Below are positions 7,841 to 14,093 of a stretch of DNA of 24,847 bases, in pieces. Origin of the DNA: Peptococcaceae bacterium UBA5356 (GTDB lineage: Bacteria > Bacillota > Peptococcia > DRI-13 > DTU073); the NCBI GenBank assembly GCA_002407935.1, contig DHPU01000044.1, forward strand, positions 5,715 through 30,561, given 5' to 3'. Both the position numbers and the translations under genes were made by a program. Each line of letters begins with the position of its first letter. Position 1 is the stretch's first letter. The notes beneath the pieces were generated by a model that made no database searches, was not told the DNA's origin, and worked only from the letters and a program-made list of their open reading frames with translations.

Positions 7841-9466
7841 TTGTTTAGTAAAATGCTTTTTATGATAAGCTGGCTGGCCGGGCTCCCCTACTTGATTTAC
7901 AAACTAAATACCCAGCTGCATATGCTGCAATTGAATTCTTATATGAATAGCCGCTATTTACTGTGGTTAAGGCGTAATTTCGCCAGAGCATTAAGACCGG
8001 TGGAGTTTCTGCCCCTGGTTCCGCTTCTTTTGTTTGTCTTGTGGTTAAGGGTGGAAGCGGTCGCGGCAGAGGTGGCAGTGGCTTCTGGTACGGTAGCGGC
8101 TTCTGTTATTTTTGGGCTGATTTCCCTGTTGCTCTTTTTTTCCCGTCCCCAAATTAAAGCCAAAAAGAAATTAAGCTATACGGCCAGAGTAAAAAGGTTG
8201 TTTGCCGCCGTTTTCCTTTTGACTGCGACCCTGTTCCTGCTTTTGCTGCAAAGACAGGCGGAGCCTTTTGCTTTTCTGCTGGTCCTTGGTTTGCTGCAGC
8301 TATTGGTTTTTGCCCTTGTGCTGGGCAGCAATACTGTACTTGCTCCGGTGGAAAAAAGCATTAATTACTATTACTATCGGGATGCCGCCCGAAAAATCGG
8401 GGCAATGCCCCGGCTGAAAGTAATCGGCATCACCGGAAGTTATGGGAAAACCAGCACGAAACATATCGTACAGAAAATTTTAGCTCAGAAGTTCAATGTT
8501 CTGATGACCCCAGGCAGCTATAACACGACCATGGGTGTGGTGTTAACGATCAGGAAGATGCTGAGTCCGCTTCATGACCTTTTTATTACGGAAATGGGCG
8601 CCAAAAAAGTTGGTGACATCACGGAAATTTGCCAATTGGTCAAACCGACTTACGGGATTTTGACTTCAATTGGGCCGCAACATTTGGAGACCTTTAAAAC
8701 CCTAGATAATGTGCAAAAAACTAAATATGAATTAATACGTGCTCTGCCGCCTGAGGGAATGAGTTTCTTGAATTCTGATGATCCTTTGATTATGGACGGA
8801 TGGGAGCGTTACGGACAGCAAGGAATCCGCTATATTACTTATGGTATAGATGGAGATAAAGCGGAAATCCAGGCGAAAAATATTCGCTATTCGGAAGAGG
8901 GTATGGATTTTACCGCCGTAAAAGGAGAACAGGAGTATTCTTTCAGTACCAAACTGCTTGGCAAGCATAATCTCTATAATATCCTGGCGGGAATTTCTCT
9001 TGGCTTTGCCCTAGGGATGGATTACAAGTCCATCTATGCCGGAGTGAGAGAGCTTACCCCGATAGAACATCGTTTGCAGATTAAAAGGAAAGCGGATCAT
9101 GTCATTGTTGATGATGCCTATAATGCTAATCCGGTGGGAACAAAAATGGCCTTAGAGGTCTTGCAATTAATCAGCGGTAATAAAAAAATCCTCATTACGC
9201 CCGGTATGATTGAACTGGGCAGCCAGGAATATGAGTTAAATAAGACTTTTGGCCGGCAGGCGGCGCAAGTATGTGATTATATTATTTTAGTAGGCGAAAA
9301 GCAGACCAAGCCACTGCAGGACGGCTTGCGGGAGCTGAATTATCCGCAGGAAAAATATTGTATTGTCAAGGATATTTTTGCCGCTTTTCAACATTTAGAA
9401 ATAATCAGGGAAAAAAATGATATAATTTTAATCGAAAATGATTTAACAGATGATTACAGTCAATAA
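7841..9466 (+). CDS. Membrane-anchored MurF-like Mur ligase
   Basis: An ATP-dependent amide ligase of the Mur family. The start is taken as TTG 7841, 7 nt after GGAGGG (7828-7833); an ATG at 7826 overlaps that ribosome site. The first 180 or so residues carry about four or five hydrophobic segments (roughly residues 8-25, 60-76, 82-105, 125-142, 146-167 counted from the ATG), where ordinary MurF has its UDP-MurNAc-peptide binding domain. After that come the Mur P-loop GITGSYGKTSTK (about 201-212), the TEMGAKKVGDI and LTSIGPQHLETF blocks, and the C-terminal DDAYNANPVGTKM motif, the MurF variant of D[DS]YNANP. The fold predicts coupling of an amino acid or dipeptide to an acyl acceptor. The substrate is probably membrane-associated, judged from the anchor. 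The D-Ala-D-Ala ligase homologue 60 nt downstream could supply the dipeptide. Confidence 0.85.
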   Translation: MFSKMLFMISWLAGLPYLIYKLNTQLHMLQLNSYMNSRYLLWLRRNFARALRPVEFLPLVPLLLFVLWLRVEAVAAEVAVASGTVAASVIFGLISLLLFFSRPQIKAKKKLSYTARVKRLFAAVFLLTATLFLLLLQRQAEPFAFLLVLGLLQLLVFALVLGSNTVLAPVEKSINYYYYRDAARKIGAMPRLKVIGITGSYGKTSTKHIVQKILAQKFNVLMTPGSYNTTMGVVLTIRKMLSPLHDLFITEMGAKKVGDITEICQLVKPTYGILTSIGPQHLETFKTLDNVQKTKYELIRALPPEGMSFLNSDDPLIMDGWERYGQQGIRYITYGIDGDKAEIQAKNIRYSEEGMDFTAVKGEQEYSFSTKLLGKHNLYNILAGISLGFALGMDYKSIYAGVRELTPIEHRLQIKRKADHVIVDDAYNANPVGTKMALEVLQLISGNKKILITPGMIELGSQEYELNKTFGRQAAQVCDYIILVGEKQTKPLQDGLRELNYPQEKYCIVKDIFAAFQHLEIIREKNDIILIENDLTDDYSQ

Positions 9467-9526
9467 TGCAGCATAAAAAAATGAGTAAAAGAGCCCAAAG
9501 TAAAATAATAAGGGGAGGCAGAGTAA

Positions 9527-10690
9527 GTGAAGATTAAAGTGGGAGTGTTTTTCGGGGGGAAATCGACTGAACATGAAGTCTCTGTAATTTCGGGAATTCA
9601 GGCCGCACATAGCTTAGATAAAGATAAGTATGAGGTAGTTCCTGTTTACATCACCAAACAAGGAGTCTTTTATACCGGGCCGGAGCTGCTGGATATTACC
9701 GAGTACAAAAATAGGGAGGCTCTTTTAAAGAAAGCGGTATCGGTTACCATGATCAGGGATCAGGAACAGAATAAGGTTTTTCTCTATAAATATCCTTTCG
9801 GCCTTTTTAAAAAACCGCTGGATTACCTAGATGTTATTCTGCCGGTAATGCACGGCAATATCGGGGAAAATGGTGCTTTGCAGGGGTATTTTGAAGTTCT
9901 GGATATCCCCTATGCGGAATGTGGCGTGTTGCCTTCAGCCATTGGCATGGACAAGATAATCACTAAATATGTGCTGCGCAGTGCCGGCGTGCCGGTAATT
10001 GACTGGTATAGTTTTTATAGCCATGACTGGCTGGTGGAGGAAGAAAGGCTGATAGAGGAAATGGAAGCGCAAATCGGTTATCCGTTGATTGTCAAACCGG
10101 CAACCGGAGGCTCCAGTATTGGCATTACTATTGTGCATAATCAGCAGGAACTCAGAGAGGGGATAGAATTAGCCCGTTCCATGGCGGAAAAGATTATCGT
10201 GGAAAAATTGGTACAAAATATCAAGGAAATAAACTGCTCCGTACTGGGCGACAGTGAAAATGCCGAGGCCTCTGTATGTGAAGAGCCGCTTAGCAGTACA
10301 GAGATTCTTTCCTTTGATGATAAATATACCAGCAATAGTACTAAAGGAATGTCGGGCGCTAAAAGAAAGATTCCGGCCGATATCTCCGCAGAGATGGCGA
10401 GAACTATTCAGGAGATCTCCTGTATCGTCTTTAACCTTCTAGGGTGTAAAGGGGTAATCCGGATCGATTTTATTATTGATCAGGATACGAAGCAGGTTTA
10501 TCTGAATGAGTTGAATACTATTCCCGGTTCTTTATCCTTTTATCTCTGGGAGCAAAAAGGGCTAACCTATGCCGAGCTTTTGGATCAATTATTGACGCTG
10601 GCCATCAAGAACCACAAAAAGGCGAGCGCCTTAACTTATTCATATGAGAATAATTTATTTGCCAGTGGTATCCGGGGATTTAAGAAATAA
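9527..10690 (+). CDS. D-alanine--D-alanine ligase family protein (divergent)
   Basis: A 387-residue ATP-grasp ligase of the Ddl/VanA family, which joins D-Ala to a second D-amino or D-hydroxy acid. The GTG start follows GGGGAGG by 8 nt. Motifs in order: FFGGKSTEHEVSVISG (8-23), MHGNIGENGALQGYFE (108-123), ECGVLPSAIGMDK (131-143), KPATGGSSIGI (190-200, ATP-grasp), EKLVQNIKEINCSVLG (226-241) and NELNTIPGS (327-335). Several family positions deviate: Asn replaces Asp in the usual GEDG, the YxGxGV block reads YAECGV, and NEINTLPGF/T reads NELNTIPGSLS. These changes cluster near the substrate pocket, so altered second-substrate choice is possible. Being directly behind the MurF-like gene it probably supplies that enzyme with a dipeptide or depsipeptide. 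It may be a second, specialised Ddl rather than the housekeeping one. Confidence 0.85.
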   Translation: MKIKVGVFFGGKSTEHEVSVISGIQAAHSLDKDKYEVVPVYITKQGVFYTGPELLDITEYKNREALLKKAVSVTMIRDQEQNKVFLYKYPFGLFKKPLDYLDVILPVMHGNIGENGALQGYFEVLDIPYAECGVLPSAIGMDKIITKYVLRSAGVPVIDWYSFYSHDWLVEEERLIEEMEAQIGYPLIVKPATGGSSIGITIVHNQQELREGIELARSMAEKIIVEKLVQNIKEINCSVLGDSENAEASVCEEPLSSTEILSFDDKYTSNSTKGMSGAKRKIPADISAEMARTIQEISCIVFNLLGCKGVIRIDFIIDQDTKQVYLNELNTIPGSLSFYLWEQKGLTYAELLDQLLTLAIKNHKKASALTYSYENNLFASGIRGFKK

Positions 10691-10780
10691 GCGTAGTTAG
10701 AGTAAGAACAAGTAGAAAAAAAGGGTTTTTAAAAATTAATGACATAAAAAGTAAAAAGAAAATAATGGGGATAAAGTTTT

Positions 10781-10817
10781 AAAGAGCAGTGTCTGAACAG
10801 GCGCTGCTTTTATTTTA
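10781..10817 (+). terminator. Intrinsic terminator after Ddl-like gene
   Basis: AGCAGTG (10785-10791) pairs with CGCTGCT (10802-10808), including one G-U pair, around a 10-nt loop, followed by TTTATTTTAT. It lies about 95 nt after the ligase gene and closes the cassette. Confidence 0.65.
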
Positions 10818-10875
10818 TGGGCATTAGCAGGCTTAAGGGGACAAAATAAAAAAAATTTTCTACCCACCATATAAT

Positions 10876-10909
10876 GACAAATTTTACAAATACCATCATG
10901 TATAATACA
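10876..10909 (+). promoter_or_regulatory. Promoter-like motif, copy 1 (fibre locus)
   Basis: GACA (10876) and TATAAT (10901-10906), preceded directly by ATCATG, lie 25 nt apart start to start. The same arrangement, with further shared bases, recurs at 13391-13424. A good -35 hexamer at 17 nt is missing, so the site may need an activator. It would drive a roughly 150-nt leader ahead of the first TasA-like gene. Confidence 0.5.
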
Positions 10910-11060
10910 GGGTGTGATGAAAAGAATTATGATTTACGTAAAGCGCGCTACGTATTAAAGGAGGCGATCCGTTAAAGGAAAAGGGAGGAAAGCTGTACTG
11001 TATAATTCTTCGTGTTTTGTAAGACCAAAAAATTTTTAAAAATTGAAGGGAGATACCCCA
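10910..11060 (+). promoter_or_regulatory. Structured leader of first TasA-like gene
   Basis: About 150 nt without a gene lie between the promoter-like site and the ATG. AAGAATTAT (10922-10930) can pair with ATAATTCTT (11002-11010), enclosing a TACGTA/TACGTA hairpin (10935-10940 with 10949-10954). AAAGGAGGCGATCC (10957-10970) matches, with a single mismatch, the complement of the usual 16S rRNA 3' tail, yet no ATG, GTG or TTG follows at normal spacing. The real ribosome site of the gene is AGGGAG (11047-11052). No match to the c-di-GMP (GEMM) riboswitch core was seen. A translational or RNA-stability control role is inference. Confidence 0.45.
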
Positions 11061-11735
11061 ATGAAAAAAACAAAATTATTACTTGTTACTTTGGTTTGCG
11101 CGGTAATGATGATGGGCGTTGGTTACGCCTGGTGGACGGATGCAATCAGTTTAGTAGGAACGGCGAATACCGGTAATATGAATGTACATTTTGAAAATGG
11201 TTGCTGGCTACCGGCTGTGGGAGCCTCTTGGTATGCCACTGCCTCAGTGATTAGTGCTGAAGATAAAAAAGTTACCTGCCAGTTTGACAACTTATATCCG
11301 AACTCGATAGGCTTTATTGACGTGCTAGTGAAAAACGATGGCACTATTCCTGCGAAATTAAAGAATGCCACAATTAATGTGACCGGGGATGCGGACTTAA
11401 AGCCTTATTTAAAAGCTTATGCTTATTATTATAAGGTCGATACTGCTGGGAATTATGTTAATAATACCTTTGGCTGGACGGATTTTGATACCCTTGAGAA
11501 TTTAGGCAATTCCTTAAACAACAGTGGACTCAAGAATATTATCCTTGAACCGGGTGAAGCTATTTTCTTTGGTGTTCCCGATGAGGAAAAAGACAATGCG
11601 CCGTATGATGCAAATAATGATGGTGAAAAAGAAAATTGCTTTGTTTTCTATGTTGACGGAAATGCTCCTAATGCAACCCAGAATCAATCCGTTTCCTTTG
11701 ATTTAGGCATAGAATGGGAACAATATAATAACTAG
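11061..11735 (+). CDS. TasA/camelysin-like fibre protein with SipW-type signal (1)
   Basis: A secreted protein of 224 residues counted from ATG 11061, which has AGGGAG 8 nt upstream; a TTG at 11043 lies before the ribosome site and is rejected. The N-terminus (MKKTK, hydrophobic core, VGYA-WWTD) fits the SipW-cognate signal class, with likely cleavage after Ala23. The mature part starts with an alternating strand (AISLVGTANTGNMNVHF). It then has the TasA-type block NLYPNSIGFIDVLVKNDGTIPAKLKNATI, comparable to the PGD...FxNNGSLAI region of TasA, and ends in the strand VSFDLGIEWEQYNN. TasA-family proteins polymerise into extracellular fibres by donor-strand complementation; the same is inferred here. 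It is the first of three such genes, close in sequence to the one at 12633, and is followed by a perfect 21-bp inverted repeat. Confidence 0.85.
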   Translation: MKKTKLLLVTLVCAVMMMGVGYAWWTDAISLVGTANTGNMNVHFENGCWLPAVGASWYATASVISAEDKKVTCQFDNLYPNSIGFIDVLVKNDGTIPAKLKNATINVTGDADLKPYLKAYAYYYKVDTAGNYVNNTFGWTDFDTLENLGNSLNNSGLKNIILEPGEAIFFGVPDEEKDNAPYDANNDGEKENCFVFYVDGNAPNATQNQSVSFDLGIEWEQYNN

Positions 11736-11770
11736 TAAGTTGCTCCCTAAACAGTAAAGGAAGAAAAAAA

Positions 11771-11820
11771 GCTATAACTGCTTAAGCCCGATCACTAGGT
11801 CGGGCTTAAGCAGTTATAGC
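11771..11820. repeat. Perfect 21-bp inverted repeat after TasA-like gene 1
   Basis: The arms 11771-11791 and 11800-11820 are perfect reverse complements (outer bases GCTATAACTG, inner CTTAAGCCCGA) with an 8-nt loop. The plus-strand sequence after it is GGGTTATG, not a T-run; an A-run precedes it, which on the minus strand would be a T-run. It may be a 3' stabilising hairpin or a leaky terminator for the abundant first transcript. Confidence 0.75.
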
Positions 11821-11880
11821 GGGTTATGTTATTAATATGTATTGAAAAAAGTTTCTCTAAAGAAATAGCGAGAAATACCC

Positions 11881-11908
11881 TTGCATCTTGGAAAATACAG
11901 CATATAAT
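11881..11908 (+). promoter_or_regulatory. Putative sigma-A promoter for TasA-like genes 2 and 3
   Basis: TTGCAT (11881-11886), a 16-nt spacer and TATAAT (11903-11908) form a plausible sigma-A promoter about 120 nt upstream of the 12031 gene. A second TATAAT (11970-11975) has no fitting -35. Confidence 0.5.
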
Positions 11909-12030
11909 GAGGAATGTTAAAGATGAATTTTATAATAAATAAAAATAAAATAAAATTTGCAACAGGTTGTATAATCCATAAGGGACATTATCTTTTATCT
12001 TAAAATAGCCAAAAACAGGTAAAGGGAAGG

Positions 12031-12588
12031 ATGTGGCCTTACGTGAGGTTTCCGCCAAAAAGAAAAAGGCACAAGCAGCTTTTTTACGCTAATTTTATTT
12101 TATGTCTGATAGTGGTCTTTTCTTTGGGCGCAGTCGGGATTGGTTATGCTGCTTGGCATGATACATTAAAGCTGGAGAGTACCCTCACTACCGGATCAAT
12201 TGAGTTGATTTTTACGGAAGCCTACTTATCGGATACCGGCAAAGGTTGGGGAGAGGGCCAAGGTCAGAGTCCGGGAAAAAAGGTTGAGTCTGTCCCTATT
12301 GCTGCTGATGGAAAAAGCCTGTCTATTAAGATGGACAACCCTAAGCGGGGCAATTATTTTTTGACGTATACGATTAAGAACCAAGGTAATCTTCCGGTGG
12401 AAGTTAAGACAATAACGCAAACCTGCGGGGACGTCCTTGAGTTGCAAATGCTGCATGAGCCTGAAGGGGTTATAGAGGGGGACGAAACAGCCAGGGGTCA
12501 GCTTAAGATATTTGTTGAAAAAGTTCAGGAAGATTGCACAGTCAGCTTTATCGTGCAGCTTGTTTTTAAACAAGCGCCGGTACTGTAA
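12031..12588 (+). CDS. TasA-like secreted protein with SipW-type signal (2)
   Basis: A 185-residue secreted protein. ATG 12031 directly abuts the GGGAAGG ribosome site (12024-12030), so the in-frame GTG 12043 (12 nt spacing) may be the true start; either gives a basic n-region (PPKRKRHK), a hydrophobic core and the junction IGYA-AWHDTLKLES, likely cut after Ala40. The mature protein continues TTGSIELIF, like the TGNMNV strand of its neighbours. It contains MDNPKRGNYFLTYTIKNQGNLPVEVKTI, the same pattern as the PGD...NNGSLAI block of TasA, and ends VSFIVQLVFKQAPVL. Two mature Cys (TCGD and EDCTV) could form a disulphide. It is more divergent from the 11061 and 12633 proteins than those are from each other, so it may be a minor subunit. 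It precedes gene 12633 by 44 nt. Confidence 0.8.
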   Translation: MWPYVRFPPKRKRHKQLFYANFILCLIVVFSLGAVGIGYAAWHDTLKLESTLTTGSIELIFTEAYLSDTGKGWGEGQGQSPGKKVESVPIAADGKSLSIKMDNPKRGNYFLTYTIKNQGNLPVEVKTITQTCGDVLELQMLHEPEGVIEGDETARGQLKIFVEKVQEDCTVSFIVQLVFKQAPVL

Positions 12589-12632
12589 AAAAATAAATAA
12601 TATTGTGAATAGCGAAGGGGGGATCAAGAAAT

Positions 12633-13268
12633 ATGAAAAAAGTAAAATGTTTAATTGCTGTATTAGTATGTGCAATAATAATGATGGGGGTAGGCTACGC
12701 CTGGTGGAATGATTCTATTACATTGGCAGGAACAGCAAAAACAGGGAATATGAAGGTGGAGCTTGCAAATTGGAAAGTAGTAGCAAAGACACCTGATTTA
12801 AATGGAGTTAAAGAACCGGCAAATGGGGAAGTGAAGATTACTAACGGTAATAAAAAACTCACAGTTACGTTGAGTAATTTATATCCTGGTGCTGTATTTA
12901 ATTTGACGGGTGATATTAAAAGTAACGGAACTGTTCCTGCTAAGTATACCGGAATAGATAATATTGCTTGGGGTGGATCTGCTGAATTAAAAGATCAAAT
13001 ACAAGCTGCTTGGGGTAATGGGAATGCCCTCCCGACCGAGTATATGTCTATTGATACTTTTTTAGGAGAAGTTAATGGGGTTGATACAGTTAATAAAGTT
13101 GTTCCTAAGAAGGGGACAGAAACTATTATTTATCTTAGGGTTAATCCGGAAGCCGGAAATAGCATACAAAACCAAACTGCTACTGTTTCTTTTAATCTGA
13201 AGTTTAAACAGTTTAATTATTCTTCAGTATCAACACCGACACTAACATCATTACTACAATCAAAATAA
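12633..13268 (+). CDS. TasA/camelysin-like fibre protein with SipW-type signal (3)
   Basis: A 211-residue secreted protein, paralogous to the 11061 product. The ATG follows AAGGGGGG (about 12615-12622). The signal MKKVK...CAIIMMGVGYA is nearly identical to that of protein 1, with likely cleavage after Ala23 before WWNDSITLAGTAKTGNMKVEL. The block LSNLYPGAVFNLTGDIKSNGTVPAKYTG matches the TasA-family PG...NNG core, and TATVSFNLKFKQFN gives the closing strand. A short Ser/Thr tail (SSVSTPTLTSLLQSK) follows. The strong similarity to protein 1 in signal, first strand and core suggests alternative or co-polymerising subunits from a duplication. Transcription is probably shared with the 12031 gene. 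A long inverted repeat lies just downstream. Confidence 0.85.
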   Translation: MKKVKCLIAVLVCAIIMMGVGYAWWNDSITLAGTAKTGNMKVELANWKVVAKTPDLNGVKEPANGEVKITNGNKKLTVTLSNLYPGAVFNLTGDIKSNGTVPAKYTGIDNIAWGGSAELKDQIQAAWGNGNALPTEYMSIDTFLGEVNGVDTVNKVVPKKGTETIIYLRVNPEAGNSIQNQTATVSFNLKFKQFNYSSVSTPTLTSLLQSK

Positions 13269-13309
13269 GGCTAATAATTTCACAAACCATCATAGGCTTT
13301 AGTGCTTAA

Positions 13310-13367
13310 TTTTTACAGCAGAAGATGAACAAGGGGGACAATTCCTGTTCATCTTCTGCTGTAAAAA
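13310..13367. repeat. Perfect 21-bp inverted repeat after TasA-like gene 3
   Basis: The arms 13310-13330 and 13347-13367 are perfect reverse complements: a T-run plus ACAGCAGAAGATGAAC, then GTTCATCTTCTGCTGT plus an A-run, with a 16-nt loop. The T-run comes before the stem and an A-run after it on both strands, so it does not have the shape of a standard intrinsic terminator. A role as 3' stabiliser or partial terminator is possible. It is the second 21-bp perfect repeat of this locus. Confidence 0.75.
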
Positions 13368-13390
13368 AAATAAAACTCCTTACATAAAAC

Positions 13391-13424
13391 GACATAATTT
13401 GTAATGGGTATCGTGTATAATACA
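13391..13424 (+). promoter_or_regulatory. Promoter-like motif, copy 2 (fibre locus)
   Basis: GACA (13391) and TATAAT (13416-13421), preceded directly by ATCGTG, have the same 25-nt offset as at 10876-10909. Shared strings include TTT, AA, ATC, and TGTATAATACA. It would drive the unit of the Ser-rich protein, signal peptidase and DUF5305-like gene, with a leader of about 100 nt. Confidence 0.5.
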
Positions 13425-13527
13425 AAGTATGAAATTAGTAAGGATTGGAAACAATTTAATCAGGTGGAGTGGGCAAATTAGTTTTACATTAAAAGAAAAA
13501 ACCTTTGAAGAGGAAGGTGTTTGGTAA

Positions 13528-14076
13528 ATGAAAAAATATATAGGGGTCATACTATTTTGCGCTTTGGTGTCTTTGACTATTGTGCCAGGGGTATATTCCT
13601 CCTGGCAGCAGAATTTGCATATAGAGGGACAGATAACCCTCCAAGCAGATAAAGAAAAGGATAAAAACTGTAATCCACAAAACAGTAGTGTGGGTGTGAT
13701 GGAACCGGAGGAAGGTACGAAGCAAACAGGCGAGGGAAGCGGGACTAGCGGTGATTCCCCTAAATCCGGTGACTCTGTTGTGTCCGATAAGGCTGGCAAA
13801 TCGGGTGACGAGTCTGAGGTATTGGGTAAATCTGCTGAATTGAGCGGTTCAGGTGATTTTAGTACAGGAGATGATGCTCAGAAGGGTACCAGCGACGGGA
13901 GCACTACTAGCACTACTAGCACTACAAGCACCGGTAGCAGCGAAAACAGCAGTACAAGCACAAGCAGCAGTTCCGGCAGTGTTTCTGAAAGTGGTTCCGC
14001 TTTCGGTGCTTCCTGTAATGAGGGAACGGCTACGAAAACTAAAGGTAGTACGGTAGAGAAGGACAGTGACAGCTAA
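13528..14076 (+). CDS. Ser/Thr/Gly-rich secreted protein with SipW-type signal
   Basis: A 182-residue secreted, low-complexity protein; the ATG is preceded by AGAGGAAGG. The N-terminus MKKYIGVILFCALVSLTIVPGVYS-SWQQNLHIEGQITL parallels the other three precursors in this locus: a Y-S-S-W junction in place of Y-A-W-W and one alternating strand afterwards, with cleavage probably after Ser24. No TasA-type sandwich follows; instead there are about 140 residues rich in Ser, Thr, Gly, Asp and Lys, including a 3 x STT run. There are two Cys (KNCNPQ and ASCNEG), 116-120 residues apart. No membrane anchor or LPxTG is seen. The signal and strand suggest it is cut by the peptidase encoded 17 nt downstream and could attach to, start or cap a fibre as TapA does in Bacillus; this is inference. 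Confidence 0.75.
   Translation: MKKYIGVILFCALVSLTIVPGVYSSWQQNLHIEGQITLQADKEKDKNCNPQNSSVGVMEPEEGTKQTGEGSGTSGDSPKSGDSVVSDKAGKSGDESEVLGKSAELSGSGDFSTGDDAQKGTSDGSTTSTTSTTSTGSSENSSTSTSSSSGSVSESGSAFGASCNEGTATKTKGSTVEKDSDS
13900..13926 (+). repeat. 9-bp tandem repeat inside Ser-rich gene
   Basis: Three copies of AGCACTACT (the last ending ACA) encode Ser-Thr-Thr repeats. The unit is in frame, so copy number changes would only lengthen or shorten the Ser/Thr stretch. Confidence 0.7.
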
Positions 14077-14093
14077 AAATGGGGAGACGGTGG

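Noticed and set aside
10910..11060. c-di-GMP riboswitch upstream of the fibre genes
   Set aside because: Such switches often control surface genes, but the conserved GEMM core motifs are not present in this leader.
12226..12675. Minus-strand frame of 149 codons opposite the second TasA-like gene
   Set aside because: It overlaps two plus-strand genes with clear signal peptides, ribosome sites and family motifs, and its own product shows no domain.
13310..13367. Long inverted repeat as a standard terminator
   Set aside because: The T-run lies before the stem and an A-run after it, on both strands, so the required 3' U-tract is missing; reported as a repeat instead.
11061..13600. Lipobox in the fibre precursors (Cys within LVTLVCA, IAVLVCA, VILFCA)
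   Set aside because: The residues before the Cys do not fit L-(A/S/T)-(G/A)-C, and a better non-lipoprotein cleavage site follows 10-13 residues later.
13900..13926. Triplet repeats as phase-variation or CRISPR-like array
   Set aside because: The 9-bp unit is in frame, has no spacers and only three copies; length change would not switch the gene off.
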